Part shown: positions 41,901-44,839 of the stretch, one piece after another
Layout: each line of letters begins with the position of its first letter
Numbering within the stretch: position 1 is the first letter of the stretch
Assembly (NCBI GenBank): GCA_032622095.1
Contig: CP136067.1
Location: 199,728,052 to 199,792,051 of the forward strand
Length of the DNA stretch: 64,000 bases
Direction of reading: 5' to 3'
Source of the DNA: Siphonodentalium dalli
Taxonomy: Eukaryota; Mollusca; Scaphopoda; Gadilida; Siphonodentaliidae
Notes under the pieces: model-generated
Databases searched by the model: none
The model's input: the letters and a program-made list of their open reading frames with translations, nothing else
Told to the model about the DNA's origin: nothing
Position numbers and translations under genes: made by a program

Positions 41901-43771
41901 TTTCTAATATGGTAATCCACCCTCCCCTGCCCCCTGACTCGAAAGGCACCAATTTGGTGATTTTAAACGACTTGATTAGATTTGTCGTAGCATGGAGATG
42001 ATTAAATATATATTTGATGGAAATCGGCAACAATTTTTTTTTTATCAATTTTGATGTCCCTCCCATTCCTGAGTCCATCCTGACTCGAACAGCAATAATA
42101 CATGTTGGCATCATTAAATCATGCAATTTAACTCCTCGTCTTATGGAGATGATTATCTATAAATTTGACGAAAATTGGCGTTTTTGTGCTCCTGTCACTT
42201 TTGAACTTTTTTACCTGAACATATAAAATACACTTGTTAGACACCTTTGGAGCCCCCTGAATGGTCACCTGTTAATTTCAATAGCGGACAGATAGACAGA
42301 TAGACAAGCATTCGCAAATATATATAGATTTCTAAGACATGGACCAAACTCTAGTAAAAATAAAAGGTCAGCCAACCACAGTGTCCCCCGACAACGTGGC
42401 AAGTCGATGCCGCTTTGTTAAAGAAATTTTAAAAAATGTAGAAATGTTCTAAGTCGAAAGGGTTAATAATTCCGTCAAAAACTATTTTTTCGTAACCGTC
42501 CTGAACTGTCAAAACATCTTGAATATGTGGTTAGCAATATTCTTCTGCACATCACAAATTCAAATATCTATGATCAAAACTGTAGGAGGAGTTGATTACA
42601 CCATGAAGATACCATCATACTGAAAATTAGAAAAAATGTTGAAATTTTCTATGTCGAAAATGGTTAATAACTCTGTCAAAAAATAACTTTTCCGTCATCT
42701 ATATACATGTTGCACATCTTCAATATATGGGCAACAATATTCTGAAGTTTCAATTTTCTGGGATGAAATCTGTAGGAGGAGATGATTACACCATGAAGGT
42801 ACTCAAAAGTGTGATGGACGCACGAACAGACCGACGGACAAACGGACGGACCGAAACCGTTTCTATAGTCCCCCTTTTATTTCAGAACGTCGGGGGACAA
42901 TGAGCTCATCACACCTGTATTTAACCTTTACCCTTACCAACAAGCTCACATAACACAAAATATTATATTTTATTAACTATTACTAAAGACAACTACGTAA
43001 ACCATTTGTAACGGACAGACAGACACACAGAAGGATTCATGCATACAAGCAAAGCAATACACTGACACTTGAGGTTTATATATCCCCAAAAATATTTTGG
43101 GGGTAAAAGATAGCTCTTCTGACAAACAGGTTGATATTGTCAGAGCACAGAAGTAAGAAATGTATTTTGACTCACACGTTGGACCCACTCAACCATTTTT
43201 GTAATTTCTGGTCGCTTTTCTGGCCATGCTGATACACTTTGTATTGCAACAACGTCAGCCAATCTTTTGATGTACTTCTCTGCATTTGCATCAACTTGAC
43301 TGAAATAGTTAAAGAATATTTTTTTCAATACCAGGCCTTGAAATGTTGCAAATTTGTTCTATCTGTCACAGCAGACAGGTAGAATTATGCATAAGTTATC
43401 GTAAATGTGGGAGACTGAATATGTACAGTAATGCCCTAAATAATCGACTCCTTAACCACAGCAGAATTATGGGTAATTTTTCAGGATTTAGTTGGAAATA
43501 TGGCTTGTTGCCATTCATCGGAAAGCTCTGTGAGTTAAGGAGTTGATTATTTAGGGCATTACTGTATTTGAGCAGCGGGCAGATCAGATGATATCATTCC
43601 ATATCAATAATGTTCTAATTTTTAATGGCTTTTAAGTCATAACAGTATTGTGATTTCTTTTAATTAAAAATTGTCTTTTAGTTTTGACAAATAAGTGCAG
43701 GAAGATATTGTATATGTATGTCTCATTCAATGTTATAATATCTTTTCCACTTACTTGAAAAATTTCTCCAT
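872..43771 (-). CDS. CNDP2: Cytosolic non-specific dipeptidase, 13 of about 14 exons (whole-gene entry)
   Basis: Hydrolyses dipeptides such as Cys-Gly in the cytosol as an M20 two-metal peptidase homodimer. Thirteen exons join in frame with GT-AG introns and matching phases to give about 456 residues; human CNDP2 is 475, and the missing end is the last ~19 residues beyond the left edge. Family landmarks fall at a constant offset of three from the human numbering as I recall it: metal ligands H96 (in YGHLDVQ), D129 (GSTDDK), E164 (GMEESGS), D192 (ISDNYW) and H442 (DGAHSQNEK); catalytic D98 and E163; dimer-contributed H225 (DLHSGV). All catalytic residues are present, so the gene looks functional. 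Introns are very large (up to ~9.5 kb) and full of transposons and tandem arrays. Five splice sites are buried in arrays. The lack of an obvious signal peptide favours CNDP2 over the secreted carnosinase CNDP1. Confidence 0.95.
1086..1468. mobile_element. TTAA-flanked foldback MITE (piggyBac-like ends) with twin hairpins
   Basis: Begins TTAACCCTTTACCCAACA and ends TGTTGGGTAAAGGGTTAA: inverted ends with a TTAA duplication and CCCTTT termini, as in piggyBac-type elements. Inside are two 69-bp palindromes (1239-1307 and 1370-1438) separated by an AT-rich spacer. No coding capacity. A close relative in inverse orientation lies at 14945-15332. Confidence 0.88.
1469..2593. other. CNDP2 intron 12, unique-looking stretch
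   Basis: Intron sequence between the twin-hairpin MITE and the inverted-repeat elements. Only short open frames without similarity I recognise; no RNA gene or clear repeat seen. Confidence 0.6.
2594..2924. mobile_element. Foldback MITE with ~55-bp inverted ends
   Basis: Left end GATATTTTTAAAAATATAAT and onwards is mirrored at 2868-2924 through AAAGAAAGCCTGAACACTGAAC. The interior (2660-2800: GTAAAACCATAGTAGAAAAG, TCGCCTACGGTACCTCGCGG) also occurs inverted at 7385-7545, so it derives from the right end of the larger neighbouring element. Confidence 0.8.
3909..4405. repeat. Two-copy direct repeat of ~240 bp
   Basis: Landmarks TGAGGTACCTATGTATCAC, GAGATCATGTCAGAAG and CAAAGCTGCGCCCA / TAAAGCTGCGCCCA occur in the same order in both halves, with AT-rich TATATA tracts in each. 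Copies have diverged by substitutions and short indels. Confidence 0.85.
5942..5971. repeat. Poly(C) run, 30 bp
   Basis: An uninterrupted run of 30 C residues. Its exact length is unreliable in most sequencing data. Confidence 0.97.
6480..6760. repeat. Dispersed repeat, copy related to 47575-47795
   Basis: Shares TTGCATTCGG, CAGTAATCTC / CAGTGATCTC, CAAACTTGGTATC and AGAATACCCTGACCA with 47575-47795 in the same order and orientation. Not classified. Confidence 0.7.
8135..8335. repeat. Short tandem duplication, ~92-bp unit
   Basis: Two near-complete copies plus a partial third of a unit containing GTTGGATGGTG, GCCACAGTGAAA and GTGTACATCTGGTGTTGAAC. Confidence 0.9.
8635..8720 (-). CDS. CNDP2: CNDP2 exon 12
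   Basis: 28 codons: [19 protein letters not shown] then VAAKNATKL, the conserved MGHGGKPWV block. Acceptor ATTTCAG, donor GTGAGA. Phases match exon 11 (Asn split AA|T) and exon 13 (Val split G|TA). A 44-bp satellite begins about 40 bp upstream of the acceptor. Confidence 0.95.
8760..10432. repeat. 44-bp satellite array, ~38 copies, almost identical
   Basis: Unit length 44 bp, with core ATGGTATTATGATGATAACT and CTATCACATGAACCTGTAAC. By eye almost every copy is the same; one T-to-G change (GGTATGATG) lies near 9340. Begins about 40 bp upstream (in gene sense) of the exon 12 acceptor and does not include exon sequence. On the minus strand each unit carries TTACAG, a possible decoy acceptor. Confidence 0.98.
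10549..10775. repeat. 29-bp minisatellite, ~8 copies
   Basis: Unit ACAGTATGTACTATATACCA plus TAATAACCA, repeated about eight times, with variants TAATCATTA and TGAACATCA in the early copies. Confidence 0.95.
10800..11003. mobile_element. Mariner-type MITE (CAGTAATGCCC family), diverged
   Basis: Inverted arms around ATTCATCGGAAAGCTCT. Ends ACAGTAACGGCC and GAGCATTACTGA, a worn form of TA|CAGTAATGCCC...GGGCATTACTG|TA seen at 17171-17385. Inner arm: CAGGATTTAGTCGG / CCGACTAAATCCTG. Confidence 0.8.
11004..11313. other. CNDP2 intron 11, nothing recognised
   Basis: AT-rich intronic sequence with no coding frame, RNA gene or repeat that I can identify. Confidence 0.6.
11314..11486. mobile_element. 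Mariner-type MITE (CAGTAATGCCC family)
   Basis: TACAGTATTGCCCTAAGTAA at the left and TTACTTAGGGCATTACCC at the right, with arms CAGGATTTAGTCGGAAATAT / ATATTTCTGACTAAATCCTG around GGCTTGTTGCTTGTTGCC. Confidence 0.85.
11638..12048. mobile_element. Foldback MITE, CAAGCCTGCAAATAG family, long form
   Basis: Starts CAAGCCTGCAAATAGTGTGT and ends CTATTTGCAGGCTTG. Each end contains its own hairpin: GAATGAGGTTCACAGAGGGT with its inverse at the left, and GAGGTCCCCCAGAGGGTGAA with its inverse at the right. Relatives at 15333, 35513, 40823 and 44367. Confidence 0.88.
12220..12320. mobile_element. Worn TTAACCCTT foldback element
   Basis: TTAACCCTTCCTGAAATTTT then a decayed TCTTATACATGAGATGTATAAG palindrome and GATCTTTAATGCTG. 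Corresponds to the better copy at 33887-34075. The right terminus is not recognisable. Confidence 0.55.
12620..12965. mobile_element. Decayed copy of the TTAAAGGCCCACTTAAT foldback family
   Basis: The stretch with CAAATGGTATATAATATGCC, TATATTTTATATAATGTAATCTGGGGG and CAAAAACAACATG-like motifs is the inverse of 62760-62900. Open frames here are therefore transposon noise. Confidence 0.5.
12963..13440. repeat. Diverged direct repeat, two ~240-bp copies
   Basis: Landmarks TTACATCTCA, TGAACAAATCTG, GGGGACATCCCTG, AGAATAGGACAT and CCTAACAATATTTCCTT occur twice in order. The second copy ends in a short palindrome, CAGTGTATTCTCTTATATAT / AGGAGAATACACTG. Confidence 0.85.
13845..14535. repeat. Dispersed repeat: internal ~125-bp units, ACGG microsatellite, terminal hairpin
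   Basis: Three to four diverged units with GAGTTATGGCCCTG, GACCTCATTTGAACAAATCTG and CCACACCAAATATGAAC, then GACGGACGGACGGACG tracts, ending in the hairpin TATACCCCCC...GGGGGGTATAA. A second copy lies at 24765-25080. Confidence 0.8.
14680..14851 (-). CDS. CNDP2: CNDP2 exon 11 (acceptor triplicated)
   Basis: 56 whole codons: [30 protein letters not shown], then a variable stretch to TPNNL. Starts phase 1 (Gly split G|GC) and ends phase 2, donor GTGAGT. The acceptor CATCTTTAG lies in a 34-bp repeat present three times. Confidence 0.95.
14849..14950 (-). repeat. 34-bp repeat x3 carrying the exon 11 acceptor
   Basis: On the minus strand each unit reads CTTGTTAATCTCCTCATTTG then ATCCCATCTTTAGG: a branch-point-like TTAAT, a pyrimidine-rich tract and the TTTAG acceptor. 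The exon-proximal copy joins GCATCGAGG in frame. The distal copy is interrupted at its TTAA by the MITE at 14945. Confidence 0.95.
14945..15332. mobile_element. TTAA-flanked twin-hairpin MITE
   Basis: TTAACACTTTACCCAACAGA at the left, TTGTTGGGTAAAGGGTTAA at the right. Palindromes at 14975-15043 and 15111-15179. Largely the inverse complement of 1086-1468. Inserted into a TTAA of the exon 11 acceptor repeat. Confidence 0.9.
15333..15748. mobile_element. Foldback MITE, CAAGCCTGCAAATAG family, long form
   Basis: CAAGCCTGCAAATAGCGTGT to CTATTTGCAGGCTTG, with terminal hairpins (GAGGTCCCCAGTGGTTGAAT; GAGGTCCCCAGATGTGGGAC). Abuts the preceding MITE directly, so the two are nested or adjacent insertions. 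Confidence 0.88.
15905..16243. mobile_element. Foldback element, GATAAATTCCGTATAAAATAG family
   Basis: Core palindrome 16108-16240 (TATTTTATCAACCTCG...GAGCCTCGG...CTCGGTTGATAAATTCCG). The flank TTTCATAATTATCGGTAA to GCGATCGCTGCATGATCG is the inverse of 57430-57590 plus 58177-58240, so the full element is about 340 bp. Confidence 0.8.
16362..16612 (+). mobile_element. Possible tRNA-derived SINE
   Basis: GGTGGTCCAGTGGTTAGAGT resembles a pol III A box. ATGAGTTTGACTGC lies at the spacing of a weak B box. The body has TTGAGCAAGGCCACTTGAAC, a motif of a conserved SINE central domain type. No clear poly(A) tail; the 3' end meets another MITE. Confidence 0.5.
16613..16762. mobile_element. Foldback MITE (GATCTCCAACTCGTTATG ends)
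   Basis: GATCTCCAACTCGTTATGTTG...TTTTATGAAATGAGTTTTGATA is mirrored by TATCAAATGAGTTTCATAAAAT...CAACATAACTAGTTTAAGATC. Confidence 0.75.
17171..17385. mobile_element. Mariner-type MITE, best copy (TA target)
   Basis: TA|CAGTAATGCCCTAATTAATC at the left and AGGGCATTACTG|TA at the right, 215 bp. Long arms (GGATTTAGTCGGAAATATGG; CCATATTTCCGACTAAATCC) flank a GATCTTTCCGATG centre. Non-autonomous. Confidence 0.9.
17868..19212 (-). repeat. 47/49-bp minisatellite built on the exon 10 donor, distal block (~28 copies)
   Basis: On the minus strand each unit carries CGCTTCCCATCSCTCTCTAT, ACATG or ACACG, then the donor GTAAGAACAG, i.e. the last ~26 bases of exon 10 plus its 5' splice site. Two unit lengths occur, 47 bp (CATAGATGG) and 49 bp (ATATCATAATGG), in mixed order. 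The block is continuous with 23905-24412 across the copia insertion. Confidence 0.96.
19213..19436 (-). repeat. Copia 3' LTR
   Basis: 224 bp, TG...CA. Contains an internal imperfect ~60-bp duplication (GTAGCTGGTGGAGTTATCTC / GTAGCTGGTAAGTGGAGTTA). Confidence 0.97.
19503..23429 (-). CDS. Copia Gag-Pol polyprotein, main frame (1308 aa)
   Basis: Domains in order: Gag capsid region (to ~130); CCHC zinc knuckle [14 protein letters not shown] (157-170); aspartic protease VIDTACTKT with D216 in a DTA rather than DTG/DSG triad; integrase HHCC (H366, H371, C402, C405) and D432, D487, E523 catalytic triad; chromodomain-free linker; RT from [11 protein letters not shown] with [13 protein letters not shown] and the active-site HVDD (997-1000, where copia usually has YVDD); RNase [29 protein letters not shown]. 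No stop codons inside. The N-terminal ~75 residues of Gag are in another frame (23413-23658) because of one extra base in an A8/T8 run at 23430-23437. Confidence 0.95.
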   Translation of the reverse strand: MDTAFEKDKIDCAYEAYSDFENFRRNEKMTMSQYIIEFEHKYNKLKSYDMTLPSAVQAFKLLDNTNLSTKDRQLALTACTDITFDLMKSALKRIFADSHENPEASNGEKILLKKEPVDDVYFTGRPYSGGYKNVGRKYGNGSSNKNPLDKFGNVTKCAICGSLYHWAKNCSQRRQQAFQNNTENSQPHSVNITLFNGDVGKNEIFMVESFGAAVIDTACTKTVCGQKWLYNYINDLTSEERSFVSPSKSSQEFRFGDGVQIRSLEKVTIPAVVGKTQCCIVTEVVPCDIPLLLSKQSLKKAEAVLDLSCDKAKMLGQDVQLEFTSSGHYCINIHPRSTQAKAKTKMPEVLAVDTAKLDDKMLIKLHNQFGHPTAEKLDALIENSGQKDPDLLERLKAIVKNCGTCEKFKKQPPRPAVGLPLASYFNETVAMDLHQLGPSLWYLHIMDLFTRYSAATVITSKRSSVITNSFIQKWIAIHGSPKTVYFDNGGEFENWEMKDMTENFNIVIKTTPAESPWSNGLLERHNKTLTEILNKVKNSNQVDMETALAWAVNSKNSLANVHGYSAFQLVYGQNPNLPCVISDRLPALEGTTMSEYVAKNLNAMHSARKAFIESESSERIRRALKKNTRSYSNYSTGDKVYYKRANNPEWKGPGIVIGQDSSVVFVRHGGTYVRVHKCRLTKLPSSVTNDTCDEEDVTETVPNSMPISTLQEESDEECSKSTDDPTSGAIGASSKSITPTIGQLFSFNSDDDQYVVKILSRAGKATGKHKDWYNVEYRSPERLLGTRNSLDLCGVDIVPVNEPSTSSEEENNVMIVNMDTFYDVKMAELQKWKEYEVYNEIPNEGQKCVSTRWICTMKEVDGKTVKKARLVARGFEDIEKDIINKDSPTCNKEKLRLLLAIMVQKGWNPKSMDIKAAFLQSSQISRTIFLKPPKESSSSGVWRLNKCVYGLADASLCWYQRVKAVMLKCGAKTSSLDPATFYWYDKEDNLIGILATHVDDFIWGGSQIFENDIIGAIRTLNVGREESESFKYIGLHLEVVKDCVSLDQDSYLKCLQAMTISKDRIMSKEASLTSEEKTILQSKLGQLLWIAVQTRPDIMYDTAVLTSELQNPSVKHILAINKIIKRVKSDNVKLLFKKFDNPENTRLLVYSDASLGNLYDGGSQGGHLIMITDNETVIPISWQSKRIRRIVRSTLAAETLALADGIDAAIHTAQLYSEIMTGSVNPKFIPIECVTDNHSLYDALKSTNYVCEKRLRMDINGIQELIRSRQITEVKWSKSQYQLADCLTKKGASSLALLGVLERGSLLQ
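23413..23658 (-). CDS. Copia Gag N-terminus, shifted frame
   Basis: Starts [20 protein letters not shown] about 10 bp after the primer binding site, typical of the start of copia Gag. Leaves frame at the homopolymer 23430-23437 and stops 81 codons in. The main frame resumes the Gag sequence straight after the run, so the element is one base out of register. This could be an inactivating mutation, a homopolymer sequencing error, or (less likely) productive slippage on A8. Confidence 0.85.
   Translation of the reverse strand: MAQHSYKIPPNLDTHSSYESWKNELKMWNLVTDVPKKKQALAVALSLTGKVKEIALEISADDLADEEQGMKKLLKKIGYSI
23669..23679 (-). promoter_or_regulatory. Copia primer binding site
   Basis: TGGTAGCAGAG, one base from the 5' LTR, is complementary to the metazoan initiator Met tRNA 3' end (CTCTGCTACCA). 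Confidence 0.85.
23681..23904 (-). repeat. Copia 5' LTR
   Basis: Identical by eye to 19213-19436. The promoter would lie here, reading towards lower coordinates, the same direction as CNDP2. Confidence 0.97.
23905..24412 (-). repeat. 47/49-bp minisatellite, exon-proximal block (~10 copies)
   Basis: Same unit as 17868-19212. It ends at the genuine exon 10 (24366-24465), whose tail is the master-like copy. Variation among copies is concentrated at bases that would be silent in the exon (third base of the first Ser codon; CAT/CAC His), with some replacements. Confidence 0.96.
24366..24465 (-). CDS. CNDP2: CNDP2 exon 10 (3' end sits in a tandem array)
   Basis: 33 codons plus one base: [27 protein letters not shown]. 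Matches the human FAKDVGA...HRWRYPSLSLHG block. Acceptor TTTTCCAG was chosen over a nearer TTACAG because it alone keeps phase with exon 9. Donor is CATG|GTAAGAAC. The 3' end of the exon plus donor is the unit of the 47/49-bp array below 24366. Confidence 0.93.
24480..24764. other. CNDP2 intron 9, mostly unrecognised
   Basis: Includes TTAACCCTTTATTTAC and a stretch (CTCCCATTCAGTTATAAAAG to GAGGGCAGAAA) resembling 41285-41390, probably another worn dispersed repeat. No gene seen. Confidence 0.5.
24765..25085. repeat. Dispersed repeat related to 13845-14535
   Basis: GACCTCATTTGAACAAATCTG, AGAGTTATGGCCCTGGCTTT, CCACACCAAATATGAACCCA, then GGATGGACAGACAGATGGAT. Same order as in the first copy; lacks the terminal hairpin. 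Confidence 0.8.
25400..25655. repeat. Dispersed repeat with terminal GAGCTA hairpin
   Basis: AATCCAGGATGGCTGCCGGT, CATGACAAATTTCATGATGA, CTGTAGCCCATGCTAATGG, GGATACCAAGCCATGGCAAT, ending in TAGCTATAACATTACAAGTA...GAGCTA. The inverse copy is split between 54855-54950 and 56000-56385. Confidence 0.8.
25922..27491. mobile_element. Inner TTAA element, ~1.57 kb
   Basis: TTAACCCTTTGAACCCTGGC at the left and CGGGTTCAAAGGGTTAA at the right; a second right end at 29195-29211 arises from the tandem duplication. Inside are diverged direct repeats of ~365 bp (GACAGTGTCTAGTAGCATGG / GACAGTGTCTAGTCGCATGG; GGTAACGGTTGCTATGCAAC / GAAACGGTTACTAGGCAACT) and ATATGCGATAGAC units. No transposase found. Confidence 0.8.
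26021..27740. repeat. 1720-bp tandem duplication, copy 1
   Basis: Every landmark compared recurs exactly 1720 bp downstream. The only difference I found is GCGAGACGACC here against GCGAGGCGACC in copy 2. Confidence 0.95.
27741..29460. repeat. 1720-bp tandem duplication, copy 2
   Basis: Head-to-tail with copy 1. The junction (GACGACCTAT|GTTGATTATG) falls at the apex of the hairpin core that is complete at 29425-29493. Confidence 0.95.
29425..29493. repeat. 69-bp palindrome (shared hairpin core)
   Basis: GCCAATGCATTCTCTTATAT to its inverse AAGAGAATGCATTGGC, centred on CCTATGG. The same core as at 1239, 1370, 14975, 15111, 60494 and 60803. Confidence 0.95.
29545..30013. other. CNDP2 intron 9 next to exon 9
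   Basis: Contains a stretch (GTGCCCTCATTTACTATTTA to TTTTGACATC, GATAAATAACATG) that is partly mirrored at 33530-33800 (CGTATTAACTCTTG, AGTTATCCATCTTCATG, CAATATCTGATCAC), probably two copies of one uncharacterised dispersed repeat. No gene. Confidence 0.55.
30014..30158 (-). CDS. CNDP2: CNDP2 exon 9 (5' end sits in a tandem array)
   Basis: 48 codons: [26 protein letters not shown] and YNSIDFDE, from the lid domain. Acceptor TTTACAG immediately before 30158, donor GTAATT. The acceptor and the first ~16 exon bases recur about 18 times upstream in the gene (30181-31217). Confidence 0.95.
30145..31217 (-). repeat. 57-bp minisatellite built on the exon 9 acceptor, ~19 copies
   Basis: On the minus strand each unit contains CTCTAATTTACAG|ACATGAAGCCATGG: branch-like CTAAT, the acceptor, and the first bases of exon 9, then GATTCACTGAAATAATCACC. 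Because 57 is a multiple of three the array is open in one plus-strand frame for 327 codons, which is an artefact. Variants: CACGGC/CATGGC, ATCGGG/ATTGGG, ATTTCAG/ATTACAG. Confidence 0.97.
31218..32640. other. CNDP2 intron 8, dispersed-repeat debris
   Basis: 31495-31720 carries ATCCATGATGGCTGCTGGCT, GATGAGGGATGTGGCCTGTAGGGTGTGC, related to 25400-25740 and 56040-56385. The rest, including short open frames at 31752-32051 and 32210-32598, shows no domain I recognise. Confidence 0.55.
32640..32920. repeat. Dispersed repeat ending in CCCCC/GGGGG hairpin
   Basis: Two short units (GAAAGCAGTCATGATG...) followed by GGATGGACGCAGTCAAGTAT, then ACCCCCCCATTCTCTTCGAA closing as a hairpin with TGTGGGGGTATAA. 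Confidence 0.75.
33239..33313 (-). CDS. CNDP2: CNDP2 exon 8
   Basis: [10 protein letters not shown] followed by [11 protein letters not shown], containing H225, which reaches into the partner subunit's active site in this family. Acceptor TTTTAG, donor GTAAGT. Starts phase 2 and ends phase 2 (Val split GT|A). Confidence 0.95.
33887..34083. mobile_element. TTAACCCTTGCATGACTGG foldback element, right end lost
   Basis: TTAACCCTTGCATGACTGGA, a variant hairpin core (CATTCTCTTATATATGTGAG ... CTCGCATATATAAGAGAATG) with GGGAGCC-rich centre, then GATCTTTAATGCCGCACCAG. The matching terminus is seen only in the copy at 38710-38813. Confidence 0.7.
34380..34676. repeat. Degenerate ~26-bp tandem repeat
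   Basis: About a dozen irregular copies of ATCAGGAGGGGTACTAAA-like units, just beyond the exon 7 donor array. Confidence 0.9.
34681..34925 (-). repeat. ~40-bp minisatellite built on the exon 7 donor, 6 copies
   Basis: On the minus strand each copy has CCTTGTATTACATATGGACT CAG|GTGAGT, the end of exon 7 with its donor, linked by variable AGTAAAA spacers. Donors start near 34693, 34733, 34772, 34817, 34858 and 34898; the last is the true junction. Confidence 0.96.
34899..34972 (-). CDS. CNDP2: CNDP2 exon 7 (3' end sits in a tandem array)
   Basis: 24 codons plus two bases: [17 protein letters not shown] followed by ITYGL, with ligand D192. The Arg codon is split AG|G with exon 8. The last ~25 exon bases and the donor GTGAGT are repeated five more times immediately downstream in the gene, towards 34680. 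Confidence 0.95.
35513..35766. mobile_element. Foldback MITE, CAAGCCT family, compact complete form (254 bp)
   Basis: CAAGCCTTGAAATAGGGTGT to CACCCTATTTCAAGGCTTG. Consists of two back-to-back hairpins, each GAATGAGGT...GAGGGTGAATTT...GCTAGC with its inverse, joined by TTACACCTCAG. Confidence 0.9.
35957..36037 (-). CDS. CNDP2: CNDP2 exon 6
   Basis: 27 codons, phase 0, with [16 protein letters not shown]: catalytic base E163 and ligand E164. Acceptor TTTCAG, donor GTACTG. Confidence 0.95.
36153..36222. mobile_element. Mariner-type MITE fragment
   Basis: TACAGTAATGCCCTAAATAA followed by CGACTCCTTAACGACAGC; truncated after AGGATGTT. Confidence 0.8.
36766..36925. mobile_element. Foldback MITE (CTACAACTCGTCCCC ends)
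   Basis: AATCTACAACTCGTCCCCAG, TTTATAGCGGAAATT and CCAGTAAATTAGGTCTGGAC are mirrored in reverse order to GGGGACTCGTTGTAGAT. About 160 bp. Confidence 0.88.
37045..38137. mobile_element. hAT-like non-autonomous element, 1.09 kb, 8-bp target duplication
   Basis: Inverted ends TAGTGATGTTCCGATAAT and ATTATCGGAACATCACTA, flanked on both sides by CAACAATC (37037-37044; 38138-38145). Subterminal GGAATCGG/CGGCCGAT repeats at both ends look like transposase-binding sites. No transposase frame remains. Confidence 0.9.
38367..38441 (-). CDS. CNDP2: CNDP2 exon 5
   Basis: 25 codons, phase 0 at both ends: [13 protein letters not shown] followed by EVPVNIK, matching the conserved helix after the metal site. 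Acceptor TTTTAG, donor GTAAGC. Confidence 0.95.
38710..38813. mobile_element. Short TTAACCC foldback MITE (104 bp)
   Basis: TTAACCCATTCATGATGGGA to TCCAGTCATGGAAGGGTTAA with GCCAGTGCATGCTCTTATAT inside. Both TTAA sites are intact. Confidence 0.82.
38990..39545. repeat. Dispersed repeat debris, including TTGGAAATTT-rich segment
   Basis: 38990-39140 is a truncated relative of the GACGGAC-type repeat (CCATTGAGATCTGATGACCCA, GCAGACGGATGGA). 39270-39545 carries many TTGGAAATTT/AAATTTCCAA motifs like those at 45600-45850. Confidence 0.55.
39707..39787 (-). CDS. CNDP2: CNDP2 exon 4
   Basis: 27 codons, phase 0 at both ends: DGWDTEPF followed by [11 protein letters not shown], which supplies the bridging metal ligand D129. 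Acceptor CTCTAG, donor GTTTGT (non-consensus at +3 but acceptable). Confidence 0.95.
40627..40797 (-). CDS. CNDP2: CNDP2 exon 3
   Basis: 57 codons in phase 0 at both ends, containing the [14 protein letters not shown] segment and the metal-site motif YGHLDVQPA (H96, D98). Acceptor TACTTCAG, donor GTAGCA. A foldback MITE begins only about 25 bp upstream of the acceptor. Confidence 0.96.
40823..41270. mobile_element. Foldback MITE, CAAGCCT family, long form, worn
   Basis: AAAACCTGTAAATAGTTTGT...GAGGTCCCCAGAGGGAGAAT at the left and GGGGACCTCATTCTGCAAAT GACAGACAC at the right. Lies directly upstream of the exon 3 acceptor. Confidence 0.82.
41655..41775 (+). mobile_element. Possible tRNA-derived SINE head
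   Basis: A strong pol III B-box-like GGGTTCAAACCCC at about 41727, preceded at tRNA-like spacing by GCTGAGGTGGTTAGGCTGAG. No folded cloverleaf with an intact acceptor stem is evident, so it is not called a tRNA gene. Confidence 0.45.
42370..42905. repeat. Dispersed repeat: two ~205-bp units, GACGGAC tract, terminal hairpin
   Basis: Two units sharing GTAGGAGGAGNTGATTACAC, AAATGTTGAAATTTTC-like, AGTCGAAANGGTTAATAA. Then GACCGACGGACAAACGGACG and the hairpin TAGTCCCCC...GGGGGACAATGA. Confidence 0.8.
43176..43299 (-). CDS. CNDP2: CNDP2 exon 2
   Basis: Encodes residues 7-47, including the family hallmark [13 protein letters not shown] near the N-terminus. Acceptor ATTTCAG, donor GTGAGT at 43175. 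Starts with one base completing a split codon and ends in phase 0. Confidence 0.93.
43424..43566. mobile_element. Mariner-type MITE, half deleted (143 bp)
   Basis: TACAGTAATGCCCTAAATAA at the left and TTAGGGCATTACTGTA at the right, but the right inner arm is missing. In CNDP2 intron 1. Confidence 0.88.
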
Positions 43772-43810
43772 TCTGTTGGATATATTTTTATTATCACGGA
43801 CAACGTCGTC
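43755..43810 (-). CDS. CNDP2: CNDP2 exon 1 (probable start exon)
   Basis: ATG at 43771-43769 begins MEKFF, and the donor GTAAGT at 43754-43749 follows in phase 2. The start matches the length of the human N-terminus to within a few residues. The frame stays open upstream to a possible acceptor (TTTATAG) at 43811, so an upstream 5'UTR exon, or a few more coding residues, cannot be excluded. Confidence 0.75.
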
Positions 43811-43814
43811 CTAT

Positions 43815-44365
43815 AAATATGCTGAAAATACAAATGAGAAGAGGATTTAGCTCTCTATATAAGCATATAATGCTTGTTGCCAAATCTTCTTCCTCCCTTT
43901 AATTCTCAATATATTGGTTCATGTTGCACAACTATATCTTTGGGAAGAACTTATTATTGCTTTAATAAACCAAACCTAGCAAAGTATCGCTTGTGTCATG
44001 TTCAAAATACGTTGACAAGTACATGAGATAGTAGATAGATGTTTTATTCACACAATAATTAGGTTACAATAAGCAAGAATAATATATAAAAAATCAAGTG
44101 TAATTATTGTGAGGGAGTGGCATTACAAGGATTGGCTGTCTTCCTGTCACCCCCGTTGTCAATATAATAACTAATTTATCAATGGCATAACCTTAAGTTG
44201 ATGTGCTAAGTCTCGGAAAGATTTGTTAATTCATAAAAATTATCGACTGAGAAGAAAACAAGGGTCTCTTCTTTTCTTTGGCGTGAAACATAAAAGAGCG
44301 TTCTGTCTAAGTCTGATATGTATAATAATAAAGAATTTTTATTATCACTTATGTGGTGGAAAAGA
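43815..44365. other. Upstream of CNDP2; no clear promoter
   Basis: AT-rich. A CNDP2 5'UTR exon and promoter should lie in or beyond this stretch, but I see no CpG-rich segment, TATA box in context or convincing untranslated exon. Confidence 0.4.
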
Positions 44366-44366
44366 C

Positions 44367-44725
44367 CAAGTCTGCAAATAGTGTGTCTGTCATTTGCAGA
44401 ATGAGATCCCCACAGGGTGAATTTAGTGATGCTATCCCGTACAGTGGGCTAGCATCACCAAATTCACCCTCTGGGGAACTCATTCTGCTACGGCCTCAAC
44501 TGCTATGGGAGACTTAGGATCAGATTGACTTGAAGTTCCCCAGTTGTTTGTGATGTTTAAAACATTATTCACCTCGATTATGCATTTTATCTTCTGAAAA
44601 TTAAGAGTTAAAGAAACTGAAGAGAAGGGAAAAAATAACTAAAAACAATGTTAAATTGAGACTATGGATACTTCCCAGAAGATGAGACCTAAGCAGAATG
44701 AGTTCCACAGAGGGTGCATTTCCAA
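44367..44725. mobile_element. Foldback MITE, CAAGCCT family, right end truncated
   Basis: CAAGTCTGCAAATAGTGTGT, hairpin GAATGAGATCCCCACAGGGT...CCTCTGGGGAACTCATTCTG, the usual GATGAGACCTAAGCAGAATG near the right side, then loss of the terminus. Confidence 0.82.
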
Positions 44726-44839
44726 TACATTAATCTAGGGCCAAGCGAATCGATTTAATAGATTTGAAATCTTTCATCTGATTTGATTCAAAATTGCCTG
44801 TCCTGATTCGCAATCCTGCTATATACCAAGCAATACTAA